Origin: JANQPX01 sp039197065
GTDB taxonomy: Bacteria; Pseudomonadota; Alphaproteobacteria; Geminicoccales; Geminicoccaceae
Assembly (NCBI GenBank): GCA_039197065.1
Contig: JBCCUL010000001.1
Coordinates: 1 to 64,000, forward strand
Reading direction: 5' to 3'
Length of the DNA: 64,000 nucleotides
Below are positions 43,326-52,885 of the stretch, one piece after another. The notes below the pieces were generated by a model. That model made no database searches. It saw nothing but the letters and a program-made list of their open reading frames with translations, and had not been told where the DNA came from. Every line of letters begins with the position of its first letter. Positions within the stretch are counted from its first letter, which is position 1. The translations under genes and the position numbers were made by a program.

Positions 43326-45994
43326 TGAGTAAATGGGTCTATGGGTTCGGTGCCGGCCATGCGGACGGCGATGCCTCGATGAAGGCGCTCCTGGGCGGCA
43401 AGGGCGCCAATCTTGCGGAGATGTGCGGCCTCGGTCTCGCCGTGCCGCCCGGGCTCACCATCACCACCGAAGTCTGCACCCATTACTACGCCAACGATGA
43501 AGCCTATCCGAGCGAACTCAAAGACGAAGTGAAGCGCGGCCTCGCCCAGATCGAGGAGACGGTCGGCGCCAGGCTCGGCGATCCCGAAAACCCGCTCCTT
43601 CTCTCGGTCCGTTCAGGCGCACCCGTCTCCATGCCCGGTATGATGGATACGGTGTTGAACCTCGGCCTCAATGACGAGACGGTGGCCGGCCTCGCCGCCG
43701 AGAGCGACGACGCCCGTTTCGCCAAGGACAGCTATCGCCGCTTCATCCAGATGTATGGCGACGTCGTGCTCGGCGTCGATCACTATCTCTTCGAAGACCA
43801 GCTCGATGAGATCAAACGGGACCGCAGCCTGAAGCTGGACAATCAGCTGACGGCCGAGGACCTCGATGATCTGATCGGCCGCTACAAGCAGATCGTTCAG
43901 ACCGAGACGGGCAATCCCTTTCCGCAGGATGTGCAGGCCCAGCTCTGGGGAGCGGTCGGCGCCGTCTTCAGTTCATGGATGACTCCTCGCGCGAAAACCT
44001 ATCGACGGCTCCATGACATCGACGAGGCCATGGGCACCGCGGTCAACGTTCAGGCCATGGTCTTCGGCAATCGCAGCGACCACAGTGCGACCGGCGTCGC
44101 CTTCACGCGCGATCCATCCAATGGCGAGCGCCGCCATTACGGCGAGTTCCTGATCAATGCCCAGGGCGAGGACGTGGTCGCCGGCATCCGCACCCCGCAG
44201 CCGCTGACCGAGGAGATGAAGAGGGCGACCGCCAGCGATCTGCCCTCGATGGAAGAGGCCATGCCGGAGGCGTTTGCCGAACTCGCTTCCGTCTTCGACA
44301 AGCTCGAAGACCATTATCGGGACATGCAGGACATCGAATTCACGATCCAGGACAAGCGGCTCTGGATCCTGCAGACCAGGTCCGGCAAGCGCACGACGCC
44401 CGCGGCGCTCAAAATCGCCGTCGACATGGCGAACGAAGGTTTGATCACCCGGGACGAAGCCATATGCCGGGTCGAGCCAGCATCCCTCGACCAGCTTCTC
44501 CACCCCTCGCTCGATCCGGATGCCGACTGTGAGGTGATCGCCAAGGGCCTGCCAGCATCGCCGGGTGCTGTTTCCGGTCAGGTGGTCTTCGACAGCGACG
44601 AAGCCGAAAAGCTCGGCAATGCCGGCACATCGGTCATCCTGGTGCGCATCGAGACATCGCCCGAGGACATCCACGGCATGCACGCCGCCAAAGGCATCCT
44701 CACCGCCCGCGGCGGCATGACCAGCCACGCCGCCGTGGTCGCGCGCGGCATGGGCAAGGCCTGCGTCTCGGCTGCTGCCGGCATCGAGATCGATTATGCC
44801 GGCAAGCGCCTGCGCGCAGGAGGCCACGAGCTCAAAGCCGGTGACCTGATCACCATCGACGGCGGTGCCGGCGAAGTCATGCTCGGTGCCGTGCCCACCA
44901 TCGATCCGGTGATCTCCGACGATTTCGCCACCCTGATGGGCTGGGCCGATGCGAAGCGGGCGCTCAAAGTGCGCGCCAATGCCGAAACGCCGGAGGATGC
45001 GGAGACCGCCCGCAAGTTCGGCGCCGAAGGCATCGGTCTTTCGCGCACCGAGCACATGTTCTTCGACGGTGAGCGCATCGTTGCCATGCGTGAGATGATC
45101 CTCGCCGAAACGCCCGATGGCCGGCGCGCGGCGCTTGAAAAAATCCTGCCCATGCAGCGTCAGGACTTCGTCGAGCTCTTCGAGATCATGGCCGGTTGTC
45201 CCGTCACCATCCGCCTGCTCGACCCGCCGCTTCACGAATTCCTCCCCCATGAGGAGGACGAGATCGACGATGTCGCCGAAGCCTCCGGCATCGATCCCAA
45301 GGCGCTTCGCCGCCGTGCCCGGGAACTGCGCGAAACCAACCCCATGCTTGGCTTCCGCGGCTGCCGCCTTGGCATTCTCTACCCTGAGATCTACGAGATG
45401 CAGGCGCGCGCCATCTTCGAGGCGGCCATCGAAAGTGAAAAGAAGACCGGCGATCCGGTCGTCCCTGAAGTGATGGTCCCGCTGATCGGCACGGCCCGCG
45501 AACTGGACATCCTGAAGGCGCAGATCGACAAGGTGGCCAAAGCCGTGATCGAGGAAACCGGCGGCAGCCTCACCTATCAGACCGGCACCATGATCGAGGT
45601 GCCGCGCGCCGCGCTGCAGGCGGGCGAGATCGCCGAGACGGCCGAGTTCTTCAGCTTCGGCACCAACGATCTAACCCAGATGGCGCTCGGCCTGTCGCGC
45701 GACGACAGCTCCAAATTTCTGGAACCCTACATTCAGCAGGGCATCTACCCGACCGATCCCTTCAGCAGCATCGACGTGGAAGGCGTCGGCTTCCTGGTCA
45801 AGCATGCTGCGGAGCAGGGCAGGGCGGCCCGCGCCGGTCTCAAGCTCGGCATCTGCGGCGAGCATGGCGGCGATCCGGCAAGCGTCGCCTTCTGCCACGA
45901 GATCGGCCTCGACTATGTCTCCTGCTCCCCCTACCGCGTTCCCATAGCCCGCCTGGCCTCCGCCCAGGCAGCGACGCGCGGCGTCGATCGTTGA
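43325..45994 (+). CDS. ppdK: Pyruvate, phosphate dikinase
   Basis: 889 aa from ATG 43325. N-terminal ATP-grasp domain (GGKGANLAEM, then VRSGAPVSMPGMMDTVLNLG), swivelling His domain (GGMTSHAAVVARGMGKACV with the phospho-His), and a C-terminal PEP/pyruvate barrel (RLLDPPLHEFLPH and GICGEHGGDPASVAFC with the catalytic Cys). Interconverts pyruvate + ATP + Pi and PEP + AMP + PPi, giving a gluconeogenic path from pyruvate. The glyQ-glyS-ppdK order is common in Rhizobiales. No PpdK regulatory protein gene is adjacent. Confidence 0.97.
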   Translation: MSKWVYGFGAGHADGDASMKALLGGKGANLAEMCGLGLAVPPGLTITTEVCTHYYANDEAYPSELKDEVKRGLAQIEETVGARLGDPENPLLLSVRSGAPVSMPGMMDTVLNLGLNDETVAGLAAESDDARFAKDSYRRFIQMYGDVVLGVDHYLFEDQLDEIKRDRSLKLDNQLTAEDLDDLIGRYKQIVQTETGNPFPQDVQAQLWGAVGAVFSSWMTPRAKTYRRLHDIDEAMGTAVNVQAMVFGNRSDHSATGVAFTRDPSNGERRHYGEFLINAQGEDVVAGIRTPQPLTEEMKRATASDLPSMEEAMPEAFAELASVFDKLEDHYRDMQDIEFTIQDKRLWILQTRSGKRTTPAALKIAVDMANEGLITRDEAICRVEPASLDQLLHPSLDPDADCEVIAKGLPASPGAVSGQVVFDSDEAEKLGNAGTSVILVRIETSPEDIHGMHAAKGILTARGGMTSHAAVVARGMGKACVSAAAGIEIDYAGKRLRAGGHELKAGDLITIDGGAGEVMLGAVPTIDPVISDDFATLMGWADAKRALKVRANAETPEDAETARKFGAEGIGLSRTEHMFFDGERIVAMREMILAETPDGRRAALEKILPMQRQDFVELFEIMAGCPVTIRLLDPPLHEFLPHEEDEIDDVAEASGIDPKALRRRARELRETNPMLGFRGCRLGILYPEIYEMQARAIFEAAIESEKKTGDPVVPEVMVPLIGTARELDILKAQIDKVAKAVIEETGGSLTYQTGTMIEVPRAALQAGEIAETAEFFSFGTNDLTQMALGLSRDDSSKFLEPYIQQGIYPTDPFSSIDVEGVGFLVKHAAEQGRAARAGLKLGICGEHGGDPASVAFCHEIGLDYVSCSPYRVPIARLASAQAATRGVDR

Positions 45995-45995
45995 C

Positions 45996-46970
45996 TTGCC
46001 TGCGACTCTGCTGACACGCCTCAGGGAAGGGGGGAAGAGGGCGCTAGCTGATGCGCTCGCCAGGGTCGAAGCGTCGCCGACGGCGCCGGGGACCATCGAT
46101 CTGCTGGATGAGGCCTATCATGACCCATTGGGGCATGTCATCGGCATCACCGGTCCGCCCGGCGTCGGCAAGTCGACGCTGATCGCCTCCTTGATCAGCG
46201 CTTATCGTGCGCGGCATGAAACTGTCGGCGTCATCGCCGTCGACCCTTCGTCCCGGCGCTCCGGCGGCGCTTTGCTCGGCGATCGTGTGCGCATCGATAC
46301 CGATCCGGCCGACGCCGGCACCTTCATCCGCTCGATGGCCGCCCGCGATCGCCTGGGCGGCCTCGCCTCGATCACCTCGGCGGCCGTCGTCCTGATGCGC
46401 GCCGTCCATCATCGCGTCATCGTCGAGACCGTCGGCGTCGGCCAGTCCGAAACCGACATCGCCTCGGTCGCCGACAGCGTCCTTCTGTGTGTTCAGCCGG
46501 GATCCGGTGACAGTCTCCAGTATATGAAAGCCGGCATCGCCGAGATCCCGGACATCGCGATCGTCACCAAGGCCGACCTCGGCCCGATCGCTATCCAAAC
46601 GAGGCGCGACCTCCGCTCGGCCCTGACCACGACGGGAAAGGCTACCGGGAAGCCGGCGGCCGACGCCTGGCAAGTGCCCGTGCTCGCCCTCGCTGCAAGC
46701 AAGAAAGACGGGATCGCGGAGCTGATCGAAACGCTCGATCGTCACCGCCGACACCTGGATGAAGGTTCGCTGGCCGACCGCCGCCGCCGCCAGGCCGAGG
46801 ACTGGCTGACCGCCAGCCTGAAGGATGACTTCGGCCGTGAAGGACTGAAGCTGATCGAGACCATGTCGGAAGGTTCTCAACTCAAAATCGGTCAGTCGCC
46901 ATTCCGGCGTCTCCAGGCATGTCATCAGACCTTGTCGGCGCATTTTTCCGGTCAAATTCACTCTTCATAG
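45996..46970 (+). CDS. MeaB/ArgK-type G3E GTPase
   Basis: 324 aa from a TTG one base after the ppdK stop. P-loop GPPGVGKST (about 53-61), the typical VDPSSRRSGGALLGDRVRI, switch region ETVGVGQSE and the NKxD-equivalent TKADLG. MeaB guards methylmalonyl-CoA mutase (B12-dependent) by GTP hydrolysis and loads intact cofactor. No mutase gene is in this window, so the client must lie elsewhere. Confidence 0.93.
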   Translation: MPATLLTRLREGGKRALADALARVEASPTAPGTIDLLDEAYHDPLGHVIGITGPPGVGKSTLIASLISAYRARHETVGVIAVDPSSRRSGGALLGDRVRIDTDPADAGTFIRSMAARDRLGGLASITSAAVVLMRAVHHRVIVETVGVGQSETDIASVADSVLLCVQPGSGDSLQYMKAGIAEIPDIAIVTKADLGPIAIQTRRDLRSALTTTGKATGKPAADAWQVPVLALAASKKDGIAELIETLDRHRRHLDEGSLADRRRRQAEDWLTASLKDDFGREGLKLIETMSEGSQLKIGQSPFRRLQACHQTLSAHFSGQIHSS

Positions 46971-47069
46971 GGCGCATTCGGAAATCGTGACGGTCCATGA
47001 CCCGGCTTGCACGAAACTGCGCGCATATGCACAGGAAAGCCTTCAAACCTGATGGAATATGCGCCAATC

Positions 47070-47123
47070 TTGACAGGCTTTCGCACAAGCACCTACCGTA
47101 GAGAACAAGTACACCGGCTGTAC
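47070..47123 (+). promoter_or_regulatory. Promoter with operator-like palindrome before the ABC operon
   Basis: TTGACA (47070-47075) and TACCGT (47094-47099) are 18 nt apart; just after lies GTACA-CCGGC-TGTAC (47109-47123), a perfect palindrome at about the transcription start. The start codon of the first permease follows 56 nt later. The arrangement fits a repressor-controlled promoter, though no regulator gene is nearby. Confidence 0.5.
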
Positions 47124-47179
47124 AAACGTTCACGCGCGGCAATGGCGGTTCTGGGCGACCGCCGAAAGGACGATCAGGG

Positions 47180-48097
47180 TTGGCGACTTTGGCATCGGAG
47201 CGCGAAGAACGACGGGCGCGAAGGGCTCTGCCCGTCTGGCTGACCGGCGACCACCCCTTTCCCTGGCTCGCCCCGCTGATCGCCATGATCCTGGCGTTCG
47301 GCATCTATCCGCTGGTCTACGCGGTCTGGCTGACCATGAACCAGCAGAACCGCTTCACCCGCCAGATCGAATTCGTCGGCGCGCAGAACTGGCTGAAGGC
47401 CTTTGGCGACGAGCGCATGTGGAACGCGCTCAGCGTGACCTTTACCTATACGGCGGTCTGCCTGGTGATTCAGGTCGTCCTTGGCCTCGGCATCGCGCTG
47501 CTTCTCGACAGCGACCGCCGGGGCTACGGCGTGCTGCGGGCACTGATGACCCTTCCGCTGGTCGTGCCGCCTGCCGTGACGGGGCTGATGTTCCTCCTCA
47601 TGCAGGACGGGCAGTTCGGCGTGCTGGCCTATTATCTCCGCCTTATCGGCCTCGCCGATCCCAGCAGTCCGATCCTGGCGAACCCGCAAACCGCGCTTGC
47701 CGGCGTCATGCTCGCCGACATCTGGCAATGGACGCCCTTTATGGTGCTGATCATGCTCGCCGGCCTTCGCGCCTTGCCGAAGGAGCCGTTCGAGGCCGCG
47801 GCGATCGACGGCGCCAATGCGTTGCAGACCTTCCGGCATCTGACCTTGCCGATGCTCGGCCGGGTCCTGGCGGTCGCGGTGCTGATCAGGACGATCGATC
47901 TCTTTCGCATCTACGACTACGTCTACGCCATGACGGCCGGCGGACCGGGGACGGTGACGACGACCCTTAGCTTCTACGCAGGCCGCGCCTTCGGCGTCGC
48001 CGACTTCTCCTATGCGGCTACACTCAGCCTGATCACCTTGATCCTTCTGAACATCGTCTGCTTCGTCTTCATCAAGCTCGCGAGGGTGAAGTTCTGA
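47180..48097 (+). CDS. Carbohydrate ABC transporter permease (MalF-like)
   Basis: 305 aa, TTG start. Six predicted membrane segments; the EAA loop is EPFEAAAIDGANALQTFRHLTLPML (cytoplasmic contact to the ATPase). Belongs to the CUT1 sugar-permease group with FGIYPLVYAVWLTM in helix 1. First gene of a set permease-permease-binding protein; no ATPase gene is present, so a shared MsmX-like ATPase is likely. Confidence 0.9.
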   Translation: MATLASEREERRARRALPVWLTGDHPFPWLAPLIAMILAFGIYPLVYAVWLTMNQQNRFTRQIEFVGAQNWLKAFGDERMWNALSVTFTYTAVCLVIQVVLGLGIALLLDSDRRGYGVLRALMTLPLVVPPAVTGLMFLLMQDGQFGVLAYYLRLIGLADPSSPILANPQTALAGVMLADIWQWTPFMVLIMLAGLRALPKEPFEAAAIDGANALQTFRHLTLPMLGRVLAVAVLIRTIDLFRIYDYVYAMTAGGPGTVTTTLSFYAGRAFGVADFSYAATLSLITLILLNIVCFVFIKLARVKF

Positions 48098-48978
48098 TGC
48101 CGGGCAACCACAGCTCCAGGATCATCCGCGACGTCTTTGCCTGGTTGGTCGTGCTGATTTTCGTCTTCCCGCTCTTCTGGTGGGTGCTGGCGTCCTTCAA
48201 GCCCTATACGGCGATCTTCAACCAGGTCCCGATCTACACCGACTTCACGCCGACCACCGAGAACTATGAGATCACCATTCTCGGCAAGTCGCGGATCTCG
48301 CTGGAAGGAGGCATCGGCGGGCAGACTGGCGGCGCGTCGAGCTACTACTCGATTCCGTCCATCGTTGACAGCATGATCGTCGCCGTTGGCTCGACGGTGC
48401 TCGCTGTCTTTCTCGCCACACTCGCCGCCTACGGCCTCTCGCGCTTCGCTTTCAAGGCGAAGGAGCATTTCGTCTTTTTCGTTCTGGCGCAGCGCATGAT
48501 GCCGCCCATCGCCGTGGCGATCCCGCTGTTCTTCATCTTCCGGGACCTCGGGCTTAGAGACACCCATCTCGGCCTGATCCTTGCCCACACCTTGATCAAT
48601 CTCCCGCTCGCCACACTGCTCCTGAAGAGTTTCTTCGACGACGTCCCGCGAGAGCTCGACGAGAGCGCCATGCTGGACGGCGCCACTCGGCTCGACGTCT
48701 TCCGTATGGTCGTCCTGCCGCTGGTGAAGGGCGGCATCGCGGCGACCGCCGTGCTCTGTTTCATCTTCTCCTGGACCGAGTTCCTGATCTCGCTCCAGAT
48801 GACCACCTCGATTCGCACCATCCCGGTGAAGATCACCACCTTCGTGACATCGACGGGCACGGAATGGGGGATGATCACGGCCCTGGGCAGCGCCGCCCTT
48901 CTGCCGAGCTTCATCTTCATCATGCTCGTCCAACGCCATCTGGTTCGCGGCCTGACCCTTGGCTCGTTGAAGGATTGA
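48097..48978 (+). CDS. Carbohydrate ABC transporter permease (MalG-like)
   Basis: 293 aa; its ATG overlaps the previous stop by one base. EAA loop VPRELDESAMLDGATRLDVFRMVVLPLV; helix 1 VVLIFVFPLFWWVLASFK as in MalG-type CUT1 permeases. The first periplasmic loop is long, with a Gly-rich insert (LEGGIGGQTGGASSYYSIPS), which may contact the binding protein. Partner of the upstream permease. Confidence 0.9.
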   Translation: MPGNHSSRIIRDVFAWLVVLIFVFPLFWWVLASFKPYTAIFNQVPIYTDFTPTTENYEITILGKSRISLEGGIGGQTGGASSYYSIPSIVDSMIVAVGSTVLAVFLATLAAYGLSRFAFKAKEHFVFFVLAQRMMPPIAVAIPLFFIFRDLGLRDTHLGLILAHTLINLPLATLLLKSFFDDVPRELDESAMLDGATRLDVFRMVVLPLVKGGIAATAVLCFIFSWTEFLISLQMTTSIRTIPVKITTFVTSTGTEWGMITALGSAALLPSFIFIMLVQRHLVRGLTLGSLKD

Positions 48979-49035
48979 ACCGTCGGCGAGACGGACGCGT
49001 ACGAGATATCACCAAGCTCAAACAGGGAGGTAACC

Positions 49036-50559
49036 ATGAGCTTCAAGGACTATGATCGAAAAACCTACATCGCCGACCTGGCGGGCAAGTTCGCCCGGCG
49101 CGGCATGTCCAAGCGAGAGTTCCTGCGCAAATCCGCCATGGCCGGCGTCGGCTTCTCGTCCTTCGCTGCTGCCTTTCTCGGTGGTGCTCGTCCCTTCAAT
49201 GGCCTGACCAATCTCGGCACGCCGCTCGCCCAGGCGGCTACGCCCGACGATGTCGCCGCCTGGCTTAAGGACGTCGGCAAGCCGTTCGCAGGCCAGACCA
49301 TTCGCTACACCTCCGAAGCCACGCCGCCGACCAACGTCGCCTCCGAGCTCAAGTCCGAGTTCGAGGAACTGACCGGCATCAATGTCGAGATCGAGATCGT
49401 GCCGCTGGAGCAGGTTCTGCAAAAGGCGACCCTCGACGCCCAGGGTCAGCTCGGCACCTATGATCTCTACTATCTCGACCAGGCCTGGGCTGCCCTGTTC
49501 TCGCCGGACACCATCAACCCGCGCGAGCTCTATGACAGCAAGCCCGAACTCGCCATGCCCGGCTATGACTGGGACGACTTCTCGCCGCCGCTGGTGGATG
49601 GCATAGCCATGGCTTACGGCGCGCAGATGGGTGTTCCCTTCGATATCCCGATCGCCATTCTGATGTATCGTAAGGACCTCTACGACAAGCACGGCTTCGA
49701 GGTGCCGACCACCATGGCCGACTACATGGAGGTGACGAAGGCGCTGCATGAAGCCGAGGTCGGCAACGGCATCTACGGCACCACCGGCCAGCTCAAATCC
49801 GGTCACTACTCATTGGAATGCGACTGGACCATCTGGCTCTGGGCCCATGGCGGCTCGATCTTCAACAAGGATCAGATGTTCTCCGGCAATGACGAGCAGG
49901 GCATGGAAGGCCTCCGCTACATGCTGGAGCTGGTCGAGTACATGCCGGCTGATGCGCTCACTTGGACGTGGGACGGCCAGTGGCAGTCCATGGCCCAGGG
50001 CATCGCCGCCCAGTGCATCTCCTGGGGTGAGTTCTTCCCAGGCCTGGACGGCGGCGACTCGAAAGTGGGTGGGGGGCTCATGGAAGCCGCCATTCCACCG
50101 GAGGAGACCTCGGTGCGCGCACCGGAAGATGCCGGCTTCAACGAGATCCCGCATATCGGCCATCAGGGCGGTTCTTCGATCGCGCTCTCGAAATATTCGA
50201 AGAATCCGGATGCCGCCTGGCTCTTCATGCAGTGGGTCACCTCGAAGGACGTGGTCGCCAGAAGCTCGACGGTCGGCGGCGGCGCTTCGCCGGTTCGCCT
50301 CTCGGCCTTCAAGGACGAGCGCGTGCTCGCTGCGGCCAAACCGGGCGCTGGCACTACTCGCCACTTCCCGGCGATCGAGTGGACCATCAACAACCGCATG
50401 GGCTCCGAGCCCGATCTGCCGAGCTGGCCGGAAATCGCCAACAATGTGATCCCCGTCCGCCTCGGCGAACTGCTTGCCGGCCAGATCGACAGCCCGGAGG
50501 CTGCGATGGAGTTGATCGCCAAGGAAACCGACGAACTCGCCGCCCCCTTCCGCGGCTAG
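49036..50559 (+). CDS. ABC transporter substrate-binding protein, Tat-type signal
   Basis: 507 aa. N-terminus is long and basic (RRGMSKREFLRKSAMAG) before a hydrophobic stretch and ALA-like cleavage around LAQAA, more like a Tat than a Sec leader. The mature part is a type 1-like periplasmic binding protein (cluster B/D) with FEELTGINVEIEIVP, DLYYLDQAWAALFSP and NPDAAWLFMQWVTSK. GGAGG in front of the ATG. It sits directly after the permeases and about 800 nt before the polyol-type enzymes, so it probably captures their substrate, an uncharged sugar or polyol. Confidence 0.88.
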   Translation: MSFKDYDRKTYIADLAGKFARRGMSKREFLRKSAMAGVGFSSFAAAFLGGARPFNGLTNLGTPLAQAATPDDVAAWLKDVGKPFAGQTIRYTSEATPPTNVASELKSEFEELTGINVEIEIVPLEQVLQKATLDAQGQLGTYDLYYLDQAWAALFSPDTINPRELYDSKPELAMPGYDWDDFSPPLVDGIAMAYGAQMGVPFDIPIAILMYRKDLYDKHGFEVPTTMADYMEVTKALHEAEVGNGIYGTTGQLKSGHYSLECDWTIWLWAHGGSIFNKDQMFSGNDEQGMEGLRYMLELVEYMPADALTWTWDGQWQSMAQGIAAQCISWGEFFPGLDGGDSKVGGGLMEAAIPPEETSVRAPEDAGFNEIPHIGHQGGSSIALSKYSKNPDAAWLFMQWVTSKDVVARSSTVGGGASPVRLSAFKDERVLAAAKPGAGTTRHFPAIEWTINNRMGSEPDLPSWPEIANNVIPVRLGELLAGQIDSPEAAMELIAKETDELAAPFRG

Positions 50560-50789
50560 TCGTCAGCGACGACGGGCTGGACTTGCCTGAGCTTGTTCGA
50601 TCCGTCGTCGCCTCAGCGGTGGCAGGCTGTGTCGTTTGATGCGTTCGGTCTGCCACCGCGCCTAGCTTATAGGCGAAGAGAAATGCTGTCGCTGCGAGCC
50701 AAGCTGAGGCAGCTTCTTCGTCCCTGCAAATGGGGAAGGCTGCGTTAACGAATGGTCAACACGACCGCGCTAGCATCCTGTTCAGGAAG

Positions 50790-50865
50790 GGTCCATGCGA
50801 CCGTGGGAGTCCGAGCTGAGGTCACCATGTCTTCAGGCGGACGGATTCCCAGGGTCGCATGGACC
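50790..50865. repeat. Palindromic intergenic repeat, copy 2
   Basis: 76 bp: 24-nt arms 50790-50813 and 50842-50865, 28-nt loop. The arm core is GCGACC against GGTCGC where other copies have GCGATC/GATCGC: a paired change that keeps the stem. Confidence 0.8.
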
Positions 50866-51082
50866 AAGCATCACGGTAACGACCGGTTATGAAGAAAGGG
50901 TTAAGGGTAAGAGCTTTCGGATGTGGCGCGCAGGATCCCTGGCGTTCTGTCATCCAATATTCGCGATACGCTCTAAACCCGCCTGTATACAAGAATGTCA
51001 GGAAAGCTCGTTCAAGCCGTCAGGCATCCTCCATGTTTATCGCTAACCCTTTGTTAGAGAAGATCTGCCACCGTGGCGTTCT

Positions 51083-51158
51083 GGTCCATGCGATCGTGAG
51101 AGTCCGTGCTGCGGAGGGAGGATTCTCGGGCGGGCGGACCCCCAGGATCGTTTGGACC
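51083..51158. repeat. Palindromic intergenic repeat, copy 3
   Basis: 76 bp: arms 51083-51106 and 51135-51158, same orientation as copy 2. This is the most diverged copy, with several unpaired changes in the right arm (TTTGGACC). Lies about 200 nt before the kinase gene. Confidence 0.78.
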
Positions 51159-51355
51159 GTGAAGAGTTCTAACGGCGGAAAGCTAACGGGGCGTAAATGT
51201 GGGGTGATGAGACGAGATAGAGCGGATTTGAGCCCTTTGATTGATAGGATATCGGAGCGATGGCAGCGTTGGAGCCCGAAGGTAGTGGTGGCAAGGCAAG
51301 CGATGGCCACCGAGTCTTCCCCGCTGAGAAAGCATTCTGAAGTGAACGAATAGTT

Positions 51356-52885
51356 ATGACCAAAGATCTCGTCATTGGCATTGATAGCAGTACGACCGCG
51401 ACCAAGGCGATTGCGTGGACCGGCGACGGCGCTCTCGTCGCTGAGGGTCGTTGTGCGATCGAGCTTCGTAATCCTGCACCGCTTCACTACGAGCAGGACG
51501 CGCAGGACTGGTGGCGGGCGCTATGCGGCGCTTTCGGCGAGCTTAGACAAGAGATCGACCTTACGCGGACAGCGTCCATCTCGATCGGCAACCAGCGCGA
51601 GACCTGGGTCGCCGTCGATGCTGAGGGCCAGGCCCTCCGGCCGGGCATGGTCTGGATGGACGAGCGCGGCCGTCCCGATGTCGATCTCCTGGAACGCGCC
51701 GTCGGCCGCGAGCGGCTGCTGGAGATCACCGGCAAGACCCCAGGGCCCTTGCCCTGTCTTTATTCGATCCACTGGATGAAGCGCGAGGAGCCCGATCTCT
51801 ACGCTAGGGCGGCGCGCTTTCTGGACGTCCACGGTTTTCTCGTCCATCGCCTGACCGGTGATTTCCGGACCAGCTGGTCAAGCGCCGATCCAACCGCTTT
51901 GCTCGATCTCGAGAGCAAGCGCTACGCGCCGGCGATCCTGGATGCGCTGGAGCTCGGCGAAGAAAATTTTGCCGAACCTTGCCGGCCAGGGAGTGTGCTT
52001 GGCGAGCTGCACGCCGCGGCTGCCGAGGCCACCGGCCTCCCCATAGGGACGCCGGTCGTCGCCGGTGGAGGGGACGGGCAGGCGGCCGGGCTTGGGACGG
52101 GCGTTCTCGGGCCTCGGCGCGCCTATCTCAATCTTGGCACCGCGTCGGTCTCAGGCGTCTATGGCGAGACCTACGCGACCGACCCCGCCTTTCGCACCAT
52201 GACGTCGCTCACTGGCGAAGGTTATATCTTCGAGCTTTGTCTGATCACCGGCACGTTCCTAACCAACTGGCTCGTTGAGCAGCTGTTCGAAGAGGACCCG
52301 CGAACCAACCCCGACGTCTATGACCAACTAGAGCGCGAGGCGGCTCGCCTCCCGGTGGGGGTGGATGGGTTGATGCTCATGCCCTATTGGGGCGGGGTGA
52401 TGACGCCTTACTGGGACGCCGATGCGCGCGGCGTCCTGATCGGGTTGTCTTCGGAGCATGGGCGCGGGCATGTCTATCGGGCGATGATGGAGGGCATCGC
52501 GCTCGATGAGGCGATGGGGCTGCAGGGCATCGAAGCCGTGACGGGGGAGCGGGTCGAGGAGCTGTTGACCATCGGCGGCGGTTCGAAGAGCGATCTCTGG
52601 TGCGGGATCGTCGCCAATGCCACCGGCAAGCCGGTGAAGCGCCTCGCGACCGCCGAAGCCACCAGCCTTGGCGCCGGGATCGCAGCGGCGATCGGCGCGA
52701 ACTGGTTCGGAGATTTTTCCGCGGCTGCTGAATCCATGGCCGGCAGTGTTGAAGATACGATCGAACCGGAGCCTGCGGTTGCCGAGCGCTATGCCGAGCT
52801 GCTTGGGATCTATAAGCGCCTTTATCCGCAGACCCGCTCGATCCTGAACGATCTGACCGCGTTCAAGGAGGCGGGGCGCAAGTGA
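51356..52885 (+). CDS. FGGY-family carbohydrate kinase
   Basis: 509 aa. Phosphate-binding GIDSSTTATKAI near the start, the ATPase strands DGQAAGLGTGV and LGTASVSGVYG, and the family block LTIGGGSKSDLWCGIVANATG-KPV. Resembles xylulose/glycerol/erythritol kinases; the specificity cannot be read. Its stop overlaps the start of the dehydrogenase gene by 4 nt, and it starts a four-gene set kinase > G1PDH-like > GpsA-like > RpiB-like. It likely phosphorylates the imported polyol or keto-sugar. Confidence 0.88.
   Translation: MTKDLVIGIDSSTTATKAIAWTGDGALVAEGRCAIELRNPAPLHYEQDAQDWWRALCGAFGELRQEIDLTRTASISIGNQRETWVAVDAEGQALRPGMVWMDERGRPDVDLLERAVGRERLLEITGKTPGPLPCLYSIHWMKREEPDLYARAARFLDVHGFLVHRLTGDFRTSWSSADPTALLDLESKRYAPAILDALELGEENFAEPCRPGSVLGELHAAAAEATGLPIGTPVVAGGGDGQAAGLGTGVLGPRRAYLNLGTASVSGVYGETYATDPAFRTMTSLTGEGYIFELCLITGTFLTNWLVEQLFEEDPRTNPDVYDQLEREAARLPVGVDGLMLMPYWGGVMTPYWDADARGVLIGLSSEHGRGHVYRAMMEGIALDEAMGLQGIEAVTGERVEELLTIGGGSKSDLWCGIVANATGKPVKRLATAEATSLGAGIAAAIGANWFGDFSAAAESMAGSVEDTIEPEPAVAERYAELLGIYKRLYPQTRSILNDLTAFKEAGRK

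Larger units (their letters stand above)
50560..51355. other. Intergenic stretch with two palindromic repeats
   Basis: About 800 nt separate the binding protein from the kinase. It holds repeat copies at 50790 and 51083, 293 bases apart start to start, and a TGTATACA palindrome at 50984-50991. No gene is recognised. Kinase promoter expected near 51160-51340. Confidence 0.6.

Noticed and set aside
43973..45250. 425-codon minus-strand frame inside ppdK
   Set aside because: Antisense shadow; ppdK is complete with all catalytic motifs.
50790..51158. Repeat copies as a CRISPR array
   Set aside because: Only two neighbouring units, each an internal palindrome of 76 bp with over 200 nt between them, no regular spacers and no cas genes.
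51083..51158. Palindromic repeats as ordinary intrinsic terminators
   Set aside because: Stems are long with loops of about 28 nt, have no T-run on either side and recur with the same sequence, unlike gene-specific terminators.
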